A DNA stretch of 44,061 nt. It comes from Pseudoxanthomonas dokdonensis. GTDB lineage: Bacteria > Pseudomonadota > Gammaproteobacteria > Xanthomonadales > Xanthomonadaceae. The notes beneath the pieces were generated by a model. That model was not told where the DNA came from. It saw only the letters and a program-made list of their open reading frames with translations, and did no database searches. The DNA lies in contig NZ_LDJL01000010.1 of the NCBI RefSeq assembly GCF_001431405.1, positions 1 through 44,061 on the forward strand, read 5' to 3'. Of this stretch, positions 1-9,284 are shown piece after piece; position 1 is the stretch's first letter; the number at the start of each line of letters is the position of its first letter. The position numbers were made by a program, and so were the translations under genes.

Positions 1-23
1 CACTTACTTTGTTAACCTGCGCG

Positions 24-83
24 GCCTAACAATTCATTCAAGCCGAACCCGCTTCGCGGGTCGGCTTAATTCAGGTGTTATGT
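24..83 (+). repeat. attC recombination site (left edge of cassette 1)
   Basis: This is a 60-bp imperfect palindrome of the Xanthomonas integron type. The R'' core gcctaac (24-30) is followed by the arms TTCAAGCCGA and TCGGCTTAATT around a GC-rich loop, then the R' core gttatgt (77-83). It ends a cassette that begins before the window. R' departs from GTTRRRY at one base, but it is the exact complement of the acataac core that closes the next cassette, which supports it as a real cassette start. Confidence 0.85.
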
Positions 84-367
84 CGTGTTGCGATGCTGGG
101 TTGGCAGTTCCTGCTTCGGCAAGCGTGCGTCATCGTTGAGCATCGGCTCCGGATGCCCAACCCAGCCTTCCTGCGCCGCCCTGTCCGCTCCGGATTTCGC
201 CTCACCGCTGCTGGTTGGCTTGCCCTTCACTGCACGCTCTTCGGCCTGTCCGCGCAGCCAGCGTTCCCAGTGATGCCCCGGCCCCGCTTCTGATATCTTC
301 ACGGCTGGCGGTGGGGTTCCGTCAGTGCCAGCCAACACCGGCCAGACTTGGGGCACCACCACATAAC
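78..367 (+). other. Integron gene cassette 1, no convincing coding sequence
   Basis: The cassette is bounded by the cut point inside gttatgt (77-83) and by acataac (361-367). These two cores are reverse complements, as expected for the ends of one circularised cassette. Short open frames exist on both strands (for example plus 93-293 and minus 78-374). They begin or end inside attC sequence, lack ribosome binding sites and resemble no family I know. An inverted repeat (95-106 with 154-166, core GCTGGGTTGG) lies in the first half. I read the cassette as probably non-coding or RNA-encoding, but a small protein on either strand cannot be excluded. Confidence 0.55.
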
Positions 368-420
368 AGTTCATTCAAGCCGAACCCGCTTCGCGGCTCG
401 GCTTAATTCAGCCGTTAGGC
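361..420 (+). repeat. attC recombination site (cassette 1/2 junction)
   Basis: R'' is acataac (361-367) and R' is gttaggc (414-420, perfect GTTRRRY). Between them are the same arms as in the other sites, TTCAAGCCGA and CTCGGCTTAATTC. R' is complementary to gcctaac at 693-699, the end of cassette 2. Confidence 0.88.
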
Positions 421-428
421 ATCAGATC

Positions 429-698
429 ATGCGAAACGAGAACGTTGAGATCTACTCAGATCAATCTAATGCCGCAGTGATACGGCACCCTGGCCGGAAG
501 TTTCCGGGCGTCCTGATTCAAGGAGACACATTGAATGCCCTGTGCGTTCAAGCCTCGGATGCTCTCGGTGCCGGCTCCGACGCTCGGGAAGAGCTCGAAG
601 GGCTGAGAGATGCGCTTTATTCGCTGCTCGGTCACTACAAGACGGTACTAAGCGAGCATGGCATTGCCCTGCCTTTCGTGGCGGCCGCAGACGCCTAA
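429..698 (+). CDS. Cassette 2 protein, DUF6959-like, unknown function
   Basis: This 89-residue protein starts MRNENVEIYSDQ and contains HPGRKFPGVLIQGD followed by a helical stretch ending in LLGHYKTVLSEHGIALPF. The pattern resembles the small cassette- and genome-encoded family DUF6959, whose function is unknown; I make this match from memory. The ATG at 429 was chosen because it lies just inside the cassette, nine bases after the attC core. A longer reading from 348 would cross the attC site. The TAA stop at 696-698 lies inside the R'' core of the closing attC, a normal compact cassette layout. There is no clear ribosome binding site, so expression may depend on read-through from an upstream cassette or integron promoter. 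Confidence 0.7.
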   Translation: MRNENVEIYSDQSNAAVIRHPGRKFPGVLIQGDTLNALCVQASDALGAGSDAREELEGLRDALYSLLGHYKTVLSEHGIALPFVAAADA

Positions 699-717
699 CA
701 ATTCCTTCAAGCCGACG
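693..717 (+). repeat. Left half of an attC site split by an IS element
   Basis: The R'' core gcctaac (693-699) and the first arm (attccttcaagccga) are present. The sequence then changes to the insertion sequence end near 718. The matching second half resumes at about 1966. Confidence 0.8.
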
Positions 718-718
718 C

Positions 719-745
719 GGTAGTTCCTACGGTTTAGTGGACACC
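719..745 (+). repeat. Left terminal inverted repeat of the IS3-family element
   Basis: The blocks AGTTCCTACG and AGTGGACACC match the reverse complement of 1938-1964, separated by a few mismatches in the centre. Confidence 0.8.
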
Positions 746-771
746 CTGACCTAACCCTCAGGAGTGTCCCA

Positions 772-1128
772 ATGCCAAAGCCAGGCCCCAGAACCATCCA
801 TCGCTACAGTGACGCCTTCAAGGCCGCTGCCGTTCGCTTGAGCCAGCAGCCCGGCGTTCGGGTTGGCGATGTCGCCCAGTCGCTTTACATCCATCCCTAT
901 ATGTTGTCTCGTTGGCGACGACTCGCACGGGAGGGTGTTATCGTGACCAAGGGTGCACCGATGGATCCGTCGACCGCGGCCGAGCTGAAGGCGCTGCGCA
1001 AGATCAAGCGGCAGTACGAGCAACTCAAGCTCGAGCATGACCTTTTAAAAAAAGCGATCGCGTTCACTTCCGTTCGAAAAGCGAAATCTTCGCCTTCATC
1101 GAGCACCACAAGGAAACCTGTCCGGTGA
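772..1128 (+). CDS. IS3-family transposase OrfA (helix-turn-helix subunit)
   Basis: The protein has 118 residues. The N-terminal half holds a helix-turn-helix of the transposase_8 type ([15 protein letters not shown], then [20 protein letters not shown]). A leucine-zipper-like helix follows ([19 protein letters not shown]). It recognises the element's terminal repeats and helps form the OrfAB transposase. The last codons run through the slippery A7 run; after the shift the reading continues as OrfB. The unshifted end ([12 protein letters not shown]) has no family character, as expected. A leading AGGAG-like motif (ctcaggagtgtcccaATG) gives a plausible ribosome binding site. Nothing suggests decay. 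Confidence 0.88.
   Translation: MPKPGPRTIHRYSDAFKAAAVRLSQQPGVRVGDVAQSLYIHPYMLSRWRRLAREGVIVTKGAPMDPSTAAELKALRKIKRQYEQLKLEHDLLKKAIAFTSVRKAKSSPSSSTTRKPVR
1047..1054 (+). promoter_or_regulatory. Programmed -1 frameshift site (A AAA AAA G)
   Basis: Seven adenines followed by G occur in the orfA frame as A-AAA-AAA-G (Lys-Lys codons at 1048 and 1051). A slip of one base back at 1053 gives [20 protein letters not shown], then continues without a stop into orfB. This restores the canonical OrfAB junction of IS3 elements (established mechanism for the family; usage here is inferred). Confidence 0.75.
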
Positions 1129-1931
1129 GGACGATGTGCCGCCTCTATCGGGTCAGCGCCGCCGGCTACTACGCATGGGCACGGCGACCGTGCAGTGAAC
1201 GCCAGTTCGAAGATGCCTTGCTGGTGGAGAAGATCCGTCAGGTGCATGAGGCCAGCCGGCACACCTATGGCAGCCCGCGCGTGCATGCCGCCCTCAGGCG
1301 CCGGGGCGAGGCCGTGGGCCGCCGCCGCGTGGAGCGGCTGATGCGGCAGGAAGGCGTACGCGCCTGTCCGGCCCGCCTGTATCGGAGACGTCCAGGCCTG
1401 GCGCGGTTCCTGGACAGCGTCCCCAGCCGTGCCCACGAGCACCCTTGCCATCGACCCGATCAGATCTGGGTCGGCGACGTCACCTACCTCAAGCTCGCCG
1501 GCCAGTGGCGCTACCTGGCGACCGTGATGGACCGCTACTCCCGGCGCCTGCTGGGCTGGGCGCTGGGCTCCGAGCGCACGGCCTCACTGACCCGTCGCGC
1601 CCTGGCCGCCGCCTTGCGGACACGCACGCCCGCCTGCGATACCCTGTTCCACAGTGACCGGGGCATCGAGTTCATGGCCAATGGCTTCAGGCAGGGATTG
1701 GAGCGGGCCGGGCTGGCGCAGTCGGTCAACCGGCCGCGCCGCATGAACCACAACGCGCATATGGAGTCATGGAACAAGTCGATGAAGTCGGACATGTATC
1801 ACCGCTATCGCTTCGACAGTGAACGCTCGCTTCGCTCGGCGGTCAGCGACTACATCCAGTTCTACAACCACCAGCGCCTGCACTCGGCGTTGGGTTATCG
1901 TTCGCCGCTGGAGTTCGAGCAGTGCTGCTAG
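1125..1931 (+). CDS. IS3-family transposase OrfB (DDE integrase core)
   Basis: The 268-residue frame corresponds to the catalytic half of the transposase. An HTH_21-like segment ([29 protein letters not shown]) is followed by the rve/DDE core. The three acidic residues appear in [24 protein letters not shown] and [15 protein letters not shown]. The C-terminal [20 protein letters not shown] motif is diagnostic of the family. The frame is -1 relative to orfA. Its GTG at 1125 overlaps the orfA stop as GTGA, so both frameshifting and coupled re-initiation are possible. In the family the active enzyme is the frameshifted OrfAB fusion. All catalytic residues are present, so the element may be active. 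Confidence 0.88.
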   Translation: MRTMCRLYRVSAAGYYAWARRPCSERQFEDALLVEKIRQVHEASRHTYGSPRVHAALRRRGEAVGRRRVERLMRQEGVRACPARLYRRRPGLARFLDSVPSRAHEHPCHRPDQIWVGDVTYLKLAGQWRYLATVMDRYSRRLLGWALGSERTASLTRRALAAALRTRTPACDTLFHSDRGIEFMANGFRQGLERAGLAQSVNRPRRMNHNAHMESWNKSMKSDMYHRYRFDSERSLRSAVSDYIQFYNHQRLHSALGYRSPLEFEQCC

Positions 1932-1937
1932 AGAATC

Positions 1938-1964
1938 GGTGTCCACTTTTTCGTAGGAACTGCC
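1938..1964 (-). repeat. Right terminal inverted repeat of the IS3-family element
   Basis: This is the inverted partner of 719-745. It carries GGTGTCCACTTTTTCGTAGG and then aactgcc on the plus strand. Confidence 0.8.
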
Positions 1965-1965
1965 A

Positions 1966-2001
1966 CCCGCTTCGCGGCTCGGCTTAATTCAGGCGTTAGA
2001 G
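1966..2001 (+). repeat. Right half of the split attC site
   Basis: cccgcttcgcggctcggctt is followed by aattcaggc and R' gttagag (1995-2001). Together with 693-717 it rebuilds an attC like its neighbours. R' is complementary to ctctaac at 2828-2834, so these bases are the start of cassette 3. Confidence 0.8.
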
Positions 2002-2007
2002 GTCACT

Positions 2008-2826
2008 ATGGCGATATCCGCGATCCATGTTGAGTCCAATGATCGTCTTGAAATAACGATCAACAACACTCGTCCAGTCGCACTGACCGACTTAACGCTT
2101 TCGCTGCTGTCTATCGGGCATCAGTTTGAGAAGTTCATCGAGGCAGAGTTTCCCGCGGACGTACCTGTTGCTAGCGAGTTGTTGGTCAAGAAGGTTCGGT
2201 CTGGCTCAATCGTCTTTGAATTGGTGGCACAAGCACTGCCCCTTGTTCCGCTCTTCTGGCAAGGCGGGGCACTACTAGAGTGGGCCAGCTACGCCAAGGA
2301 CACGATTCTTTGGCTAAACGGCAAGCTCAACCAACAGCCAAGAAATCTGACAAAGAACGATCTGAAGCAATGGCACAGCATCTTGGAGCCGGTTGCAAAA
2401 GACCAAGGCTCGCAACTCAACTTCACGGTTGCAGACGGTGGCAAGGTTATCAATCAGTTCTTCGTTAACTCCGCAGAGGCTAACTCCGCACAGAACCGGA
2501 TCAAGCGAGAGCTCGGTCTTCTGGATGAGCCGAGTGACTCCGTCCATACCAAGCGGGTCATGACCTGGTATCAAGCAAAGTTCGACAATGATTCACAGAC
2601 TGGCAACAAAGCCACCATTGAGAGCATTAGCCCCAAGCCTCTGCGTGTCGTCTTCGACAACAACGCCGTAAAGGCGCAAATGTTTGAGCAAGGCATAGCG
2701 TTCTCAAAGCCTTGGCACCAGCTGGCCTACATCGTAGATGTGCAGGTGCAAACAATTAATGGGCAACCTCGCGTCGCAACCATCTTGAATTTCTACCCGG
2801 AAGAAACGTTTGATCCCGGGGAGTGA
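2008..2826 (+). CDS. Cassette 3 protein, 272 residues, family not recognised
   Basis: No known domain is apparent. The N-terminal 60 residues look like a beta-rich soluble domain (AIHVESNDRLEITINNTRPV). They lead to a charged strand (LLVKKVRSGSIVFELVAQ) and one moderately hydrophobic helix pair (LPLVPLFWQGGALLEWASYAK). The remaining 150 residues are soluble and polar. No signal peptide is visible. GAGGT at 1999-2003 overlaps the attC core and sits four bases before the ATG, so the ribosome binding site travels with the cassette. The stop is two bases before the closing attC. Base composition is visibly lower in GC than the core genes, as for acquired cassettes. A phage-defence or toxin role would only be a guess from the genomic setting. 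Confidence 0.78.
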   Translation: MAISAIHVESNDRLEITINNTRPVALTDLTLSLLSIGHQFEKFIEAEFPADVPVASELLVKKVRSGSIVFELVAQALPLVPLFWQGGALLEWASYAKDTILWLNGKLNQQPRNLTKNDLKQWHSILEPVAKDQGSQLNFTVADGGKVINQFFVNSAEANSAQNRIKRELGLLDEPSDSVHTKRVMTWYQAKFDNDSQTGNKATIESISPKPLRVVFDNNAVKAQMFEQGIAFSKPWHQLAYIVDVQVQTINGQPRVATILNFYPEETFDPGE

Positions 2827-2827
2827 C

Positions 2828-2887
2828 CTCTAACAATTCATTCAAGCCGATGCCGCTTCGCGGCGCGGCTTAATTCAGGCGTTAGGC
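2828..2887 (+). repeat. attC recombination site (cassette 3/4 junction)
   Basis: R'' is ctctaac (2828-2834), the arms are TTCAAGCCGA and GCGGCTTAATTC, and R' is gttaggc (2881-2887). The central loop (tgccgcttcgcggcg) differs slightly from the other sites. Confidence 0.86.
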
Positions 2888-2892
2888 AGCAA

Positions 2893-3201
2893 ATGAACTC
2901 ACTCGCAAATCGCATAAAGGGCAAATCCTTCCTCTGGCCATGTCTTCTGTTCGGCATCGTTAGCGTGTTCTTTATTTCTTTCGCCCCAGCCATGTATGAC
3001 GTCACATGGGCGATTGTTGGATTTTTGCTCTTTGCGCCGCTCTTCATTCTTCAAACTGGCTCAGGAGTAGCCCTGGACAACTGGTGGGTTGCACGCATCG
3101 ACCGCAAAACTCAGCCCTATAGTTATTGGTTTAGGGTTGTCTTCTGGGGTCTAGGTACGGCAGGATTTGCTTACCGCATCTTTGTTCCGGTGGCAGTCTG
3201 A
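2893..3201 (+). CDS. Cassette 4 small membrane protein, unknown function
   Basis: The protein has 102 residues and about three predicted membrane segments. These are SFLWPCLLFGIVSVFFISF (about residues 12-30), the stretch TWAIVGFLLFAPLFIL (about 38-53) and VVFWGLGTAGFAYRIFV (about 83-99). A short polar loop, DNWWVARIDRKTQPYSYW, separates the last two. It starts six bases after the attC core in the usual cassette position. I do not recognise the family. No complementary gcctaac core or attC follows the stop, so this cassette is either the degenerate end of the array or has lost its recombination site. GC content is lower than in the flanking core genes. Confidence 0.75.
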   Translation: MNSLANRIKGKSFLWPCLLFGIVSVFFISFAPAMYDVTWAIVGFLLFAPLFILQTGSGVALDNWWVARIDRKTQPYSYWFRVVFWGLGTAGFAYRIFVPVAV

Positions 3202-3291
3202 CGTGATCGGCTTGCCGCCCCGCACACGATCAGACTTGCAGCATTGACTGACGGAACTGCTGCACCCCTCTCTGATCCATCTTTGCAACGA
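3202..3291. other. End of the integron array, attC not detectable
   Basis: The 90 bases between the last cassette gene and the tRNA lack both attC arms and any gcctaac core. An imperfect inverted repeat (GTCTG-GATCG around 3196-3209 with CGATCAGAC at 3227-3235) could be a hairpin terminator remnant, but it has no T-run. Confidence 0.4.
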
Positions 3292-3367
3292 TGGTGGGCC
3301 CACCAGGACTCGAACCTGGAACCAAAGGATTATGAGTCCTCTGCTCTAACCATTGAGCTATAGGCCC
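3292..3367 (-). tRNA. ileX: tRNA-Ile2 (anticodon CAU, lysidine type)
   Basis: On the minus strand a 76-nt cloverleaf reads GGGCCTATAGCTCAATGG...TGGGCCCACCA. It has a seven-pair acceptor stem, the T-arm GGTTCGAGTCC, encoded CCA and the anticodon loop CTCATAA. The CAT anticodon could mean Met. However, the D-arm and anticodon arm (GAGGACTCATAATCC) match the minor isoleucine tRNA modified by TilS to read AUA, and not initiator or elongator Met. It marks the border between the cassette array and the core chromosome. Confidence 0.88.
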
Positions 3368-3568
3368 GTGAAGGGTGCCGGTGGCGCGGGCGCTGGCCGG
3401 GGTGGCAATTGTGCCATCAAACGCGACGTCGGGCAGGTGTTGACGGCGGATGCGAGTTGGTTATCAATCCACGGCGCGAGGGCAGCGGCAGCCCTGAGGC
3501 GGACACTGGCGTGATGGATGCCTGCCCGCGACGGGATGCTGCCCGGCGACCGCCGGACAGCAGGGCGT

Positions 3569-5500
3569 TCAGTCGATGCTCGGACGATTGGCTGCACGCA
3601 GCCGCAATTGACTGGCGCGGGCGATGACGTCCGGTGGGTTGACCTCTTCCGGGGTGCGCAGCAGACCGGCGCGTTGCAACGCACGGCCGACACGGACCGA
3701 TGAGGTCAGCATGTGCAGCGGGATGGCCAGCAGCAGGCCCAGGATCACCGGGGCCATCCACGCCGCCAGCATCGGCGAGACGGCGTAGGCCATGCCAGCG
3801 GCGAGCACGCCGCACAGGGTGAGGCCGCCGTAGCCACGGATCAGGCTGGACAACGGCAGCGTGCCGTCGTCGCGGCGCTGGGTTTCCCAGCCGGAATCCT
3901 TGCCAGCCAGCACTTCGGCGACGCTGCGTGATTGCCGGTACATGGTCACCGGCGCCATCAACGCGGCAAGCAGGGTTTCCATCAACATGCTGATCAAAGC
4001 GCGCACCGCGCCACCGCAACCGCGGCGGGTCTGCGCCTGGGTCATCGTCGCCAGGTAGCCCATCAGCTTGGGTGCCAACAGCACCGACATGGTGAACACG
4101 AATACCCACAGGAAGCGCTGCGGATCATCTCCCTGCCAGTACTGCATCGGCGAGAACGCGGCCTGCGCCTGCTCGCCGGCACTGGCGCGCTGGTACAGCG
4201 GTATCGCCAGCCCCAGCAGCATCAGCATCGCCCACATCGGCGCGGTGAAGTAATGGCCGATGCCAATCATCAGATGCACCCGGTTGATCCAGTGCAGGCC
4301 CTTGGCATGGACCACGCCGCCGTGTTGCAGGTTGCCCTGGCACCAGCGACGGTCGCGCACCAGCATATCGGTCAGCGATGGCGGCCCTTCTTCGTAGCTG
4401 CCGGACAAGCCCGGCACCATGTGCAGCGCCCAACCGCCACGGCGCAGCAACGCGGCCTCGACGAAATCATGGCTGAGCACGGTGCCGGCAAATGGCTTGC
4501 GACCGGCCAGCGTCGGCAGGCCGGCATGGGCGGCAAAGGCCTGGGTACGGATGATCGCGTTGTGGCCCCAGTAGTTGCTCTCGGCGCCGTGCCACCAGGC
4601 CACGCCATGGGCGACCACCGGGCCATATACACGACCGGCGAATTGCTGCATGCGGGCGAAGAACGTCTGTCCGTTGACGATGGTCGGCAGGGTCTGGATC
4701 AGGGCCACATCCGGGTTCGACTCCATCGCCGCAGCCAGGCGCACGATGCTGTCGCCGGTCATCAGGCTGTCGGCGTCCAGAATCAGCATCTGCGGATAAG
4801 CACCACCGAAACGGCGTACCCACTCGGCGATGTTGCCGGCCTTGCGCTCGCTGTTGTCGTCGCGACGGCGGTAGAACAACTGGCTGTCGTTGCCGACCCG
4901 CTGGCGCAGCGCCTGGAAGGCCGCCTGCTCGGCCTGGCCGATGTCCTCGCGGGTGGTATCGCTGAGCACGAAGAAATCGAACTGCTGCAACTGACCGGTG
5001 GCCGCCACTGATTCGTAGATCGCCTGCAGGCCAGCCAACAGCCGATCCGGATCTTCGTTGTAGGTAGGCATCAACAGCGCGGTGCGGCTGGCGAGTGTTG
5101 GCAATGCGCCATTGTCGTCCAGCCCCAGTCGCTGCGGTCGCCGTGTCAGCACCAGCACGAAGCCAGCCAGCGCGCTGATGAAGGACAACGCAATCCATGC
5201 GAACAGAGCGACGAACAATACCAGCAGCAAGCCCTCCAGCAGATCCGTGCCGTGGCTGCGCAGTACCCACCAGATCTGGTAAGTGGCCAGCAGCGTCAAC
5301 AGTGCGGTGCCACCGAACACGACCGCGCGCCGCAGGCCCATCGAGCCCGGGCTGCTGGGCGGGGCGACATCGGCTTTTCCTGGCTGGCTCAAGGCCTGCA
5401 CCGGCATCGGCAAGGGCGCCGGCGGTGGCAGCATCGGTGCGTCCTGCAGGTTGGCGTTGGCGTGGCTCATCGGCGGGGCATCTTCAAGTACGACATTCAT
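3569..5500 (-). CDS. opgH: Osmoregulated periplasmic glucan glucosyltransferase OpgH
   Basis: This inner-membrane GT2 enzyme makes the beta-1,2-glucan backbone of osmoregulated periplasmic glucans from UDP-glucose. The 643-residue protein has a proline-rich cytosolic N-terminus and membrane segments near residues 60-80 and 88-118. The catalytic domain follows, with TYNED (about 146), DADS (about 242) and RDRRWCQGN (about 382-390), then a C-terminal set of membrane helices. It is shorter than the E. coli protein (847) but near the size I recall for Xanthomonas. The ATG at 5500 was chosen because it overlaps the opgD stop as ATGA. A GTG nine bases further upstream is possible but less likely. 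Translation is probably coupled to opgD. Confidence 0.93.
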   Translation of the reverse strand: MNVVLEDAPPMSHANANLQDAPMLPPPAPLPMPVQALSQPGKADVAPPSSPGSMGLRRAVVFGGTALLTLLATYQIWWVLRSHGTDLLEGLLLVLFVALFAWIALSFISALAGFVLVLTRRPQRLGLDDNGALPTLASRTALLMPTYNEDPDRLLAGLQAIYESVAATGQLQQFDFFVLSDTTREDIGQAEQAAFQALRQRVGNDSQLFYRRRDDNSERKAGNIAEWVRRFGGAYPQMLILDADSLMTGDSIVRLAAAMESNPDVALIQTLPTIVNGQTFFARMQQFAGRVYGPVVAHGVAWWHGAESNYWGHNAIIRTQAFAAHAGLPTLAGRKPFAGTVLSHDFVEAALLRRGGWALHMVPGLSGSYEEGPPSLTDMLVRDRRWCQGNLQHGGVVHAKGLHWINRVHLMIGIGHYFTAPMWAMLMLLGLAIPLYQRASAGEQAQAAFSPMQYWQGDDPQRFLWVFVFTMSVLLAPKLMGYLATMTQAQTRRGCGGAVRALISMLMETLLAALMAPVTMYRQSRSVAEVLAGKDSGWETQRRDDGTLPLSSLIRGYGGLTLCGVLAAGMAYAVSPMLAAWMAPVILGLLLAIPLHMLTSSVRVGRALQRAGLLRTPEEVNPPDVIARASQLRLRAANRPSID

Positions 5501-7035
5501 GGGGTCCACCGATACAGCCAGGTTTCCGACAACGGGCCGCGATCGTCATGCGCGCGCGCATGCAGTTCCACGTCCTTGCCGTGCTGGGGGGTGAGTTCGA
5601 AACTGATCCGCCAGCCGCCGGTCTGCGGGTTGGCGTGGGCGACCGCATTGGCGATGCTGCCGGAAGAAGCCCAGACATCGGCGTCCACCCGTGCATCGGC
5701 ATTCAGACGCGACAACCGGCCGCCTGCCAGATCGATCACGATCAAGCGGGTGCCCGGCTGCGGTGCGGCACCGATGCGGGTCATCACCACGGTCGCCAGT
5801 TCCGGTTGCCAGGCGTGTTCGGTGCACCAGTGCAGGCGGTAATCGAAGCGGTGTTCGCTGCCCGCGCGCAGTGGCTGGGCGGGACGCCAGAAGGCGACGA
5901 TGTTGTCGTGGTATTCGTCGCCAGTCGGAATCTCGACCAGCGTCACCGCGCCCTTGCCCCAGTCGCCGACCGGCTCGACCCAGAGGCTGGGCCGGCGCTG
6001 GTAATTGGCTTCGATATCGGCGAATTCCGCATATGCGCGCTTGCGCTGCATCAGGCCGAAGCCCTTGGGATTTGCGTCCTCGAATGCACTGACCTGCAGC
6101 TGCGCCGGGTTGCGCAATGGCCGCCAGATCTGTTCGCCGCGGCCGTTCAACATCGCCAGCCCATCGGAATCGTGCACCGCCGGACGATAGTCATCGACGC
6201 CAATGCGATCGCCAGCGTCGAACTCGTACATGCTGGTCAGTGGCGCGATGCCGGCGCGATCCAGATCCACGCGCGGATACAGGCGCATCTGGGTGTCGAA
6301 TACGGTTTCGTCACCGGGGCTGATGACAAAGCGCATCGCCGCCGCGGCGCTGGGGCTGTCGAGCAATGCATGGACGGTGATGGCGCTGGCGTCCTTGCCC
6401 GGCTGTTCGACCCAGAACTGCTTGAACACCGGGAACTCCTCCGGCCCCGGGTCGCCGGTCTTCAATGCCAGGCCGCGCGCCGACAATCCGTAGTTCTGGC
6501 CCTTGGCAACGGCACGGAAATAGCTGGCACCGAGGAACGTGCAGATCTCGTCGAAGTAGTCCGGCCGGTTGATCGGCGCGTGGATGCGCATGCCGGCGTA
6601 ACCGACATCCTGATCGCTGGGCACCGGCGCCGCGCCAAAACTGAATTGACTGGGCGAATACACCAGCGGCGTGGCGATGCCATCGGCGACCAGCGCGATG
6701 TCGACCCGTTCCTTGAACAGGAAACCGCGATGGAAGAACTGCAACTGGAACGGCAGCGGCGTGTCGCGCCAGATGGCTTTGCGGGGGTCGAAGCGGATAT
6801 CGCGGTACTGGTCGTAACTGATTCGTTGCAGCGATGGTGTCAGTGCGGTCACCGGTGGCTGGTAGGCCGCGGCGGCCAGTCTGCGCGCCAACGCTGGCAC
6901 CGTCTGCTCGTCAAAGGGTGTGCCACGCGCAGGCAACGCGCCCGCGGCCAGCGGCGCGCCGCTCAGCGAGAGCGCGGACAGTCCGCGCAGCAGCGGCAGG
7001 GCCAGGCCCGCCTTGATCAGATCACGTCGTTGCAC
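5497..7035 (-). CDS. opgD: Glucan biosynthesis protein OpgD (MdoD)
   Basis: This periplasmic partner of OpgH acts on the nascent beta-1,2-glucan; OpgD/OpgG-family proteins trim or release the chain. The protein has 512 residues. [16 protein letters not shown] is a twin-arginine (Tat) type signal, the feature that separates OpgD from Sec-exported OpgG. The family body is recognisable through [73 protein letters not shown] and NIVAFWRP. It overlaps opgH by four bases and forms a two-gene operon with it. Upstream, 7036-7240 is non-coding and must hold its promoter, but no clear boxes are visible. Confidence 0.93.
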   Translation of the reverse strand: MQRRDLIKAGLALPLLRGLSALSLSGAPLAAGALPARGTPFDEQTVPALARRLAAAAYQPPVTALTPSLQRISYDQYRDIRFDPRKAIWRDTPLPFQLQFFHRGFLFKERVDIALVADGIATPLVYSPSQFSFGAAPVPSDQDVGYAGMRIHAPINRPDYFDEICTFLGASYFRAVAKGQNYGLSARGLALKTGDPGPEEFPVFKQFWVEQPGKDASAITVHALLDSPSAAAAMRFVISPGDETVFDTQMRLYPRVDLDRAGIAPLTSMYEFDAGDRIGVDDYRPAVHDSDGLAMLNGRGEQIWRPLRNPAQLQVSAFEDANPKGFGLMQRKRAYAEFADIEANYQRRPSLWVEPVGDWGKGAVTLVEIPTGDEYHDNIVAFWRPAQPLRAGSEHRFDYRLHWCTEHAWQPELATVVMTRIGAAPQPGTRLIVIDLAGGRLSRLNADARVDADVWASSGSIANAVAHANPQTGGWRISFELTPQHGKDVELHARAHDDRGPLSETWLYRWTP

Positions 7036-7240
7036 GCGGTATCCCTTGACAATAGCGGGGTCAGCTTAGTGAGAGGCTTGTGACGATGATGCATACGCAG
7101 GCGGCGCCGTGCGACGGTCATTCAGCTGGCAGGAGGGCCCTTTACATTCCGCCCCGCCCCACTCCACCCTACCCGCGCCCAGCGACTGCGTTGGGCAGCC
7201 GGCACCGGCGAACCGGGACATGTCGTTCCATCACGGCTAC

Positions 7241-7273
7241 AAAAAAACGCGGCCCGCACATGGCGGACCGCGT
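7241..7273 (-). terminator. Rho-independent terminator of rpoD
   Basis: On the minus strand the stem ACGCGGTCCGC / GCGGGCCGCGT (one G-U type mismatch, 5-nt loop) is followed by seven Ts (7247-7241). It lies 30 bases after the rpoD stop. Confidence 0.88.
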
Positions 7274-7302
7274 TGGTATCGCGTCGGTTTCCGGCAGCCG
7301 GC

Positions 7303-9177
<1,875 letters not shown>

Positions 9178-9217
9178 GGGGTAAGCGCCACCGGCAGAAA
9201 GGAGGAAGGAACCTAGC

Positions 9218-9226
9218 ATTATACCA
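9218..9226 (-). promoter_or_regulatory. Extended -10 promoter of rpoD
   Basis: The minus strand reads TGGTATAAT, a perfect extended -10 (TGnTATAAT), about 40 bases before the rpoD start. No good -35 hexamer sits 16-18 bases upstream; the region there is ggacttgggacccccc. Extended -10 promoters often tolerate that. The leader would be roughly 34 nt. Confidence 0.6.
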
Positions 9227-9284
9227 GCCCGGGGGGTCCCAAGTCCCGGAATCGCGTGGGATTGCGGGGTTGCCGGGGCCCTGT

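Larger units (their letters stand above)
718..1965 (+). mobile_element. IS3-family insertion sequence inserted in an attC site
   Basis: The element is about 1.25 kb and carries two overlapping frames, orfA and orfB, with an A7 slippery run. Both belong to the IS3-family transposase type. The ends form imperfect inverted repeats: the left end reads ggtAGTTCCTACG...GTGGACACC (719-745). The reverse complement of the right end reads ggcAGTTCCTACG...GTGGACACC (about 1938-1964). The exact boundary base is uncertain by one or two positions. I see no clean 3-5 bp target duplication: the left flank is gccgacg and the right flank is cccgcttc. Known IS3-family elements duplicate 3-5 bp, so the missing duplication is notable. 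The subgroup could not be assigned. Confidence 0.88.

Noticed and set aside
78..374. A 98-codon open frame on the minus strand of cassette 1
   Set aside because: It starts inside the attC arm, has no ribosome binding site and no recognisable family features. It is kept only as a possibility in the cassette entry.
1..3201. CRISPR array suggested by the repeated short sequences
   Set aside because: The repeats are imperfect palindromes with complementary ends and gene-sized variable segments between them. They are attC sites and not CRISPR repeats, and no cas genes are present.
3292..3367. tRNA-Met assignment from the CAT anticodon
   Set aside because: The acceptor and anticodon arms fit the minor tRNA-Ile2 (lysidine type) better than either Met tRNA.
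3932..5011. Long open frames opposite opgH, opgD, rpoD, sppA and priA
   Set aside because: They are antisense shadows caused by the high GC content. They are rich in Arg, His and Gln, lack family motifs and overlap strongly conserved genes.
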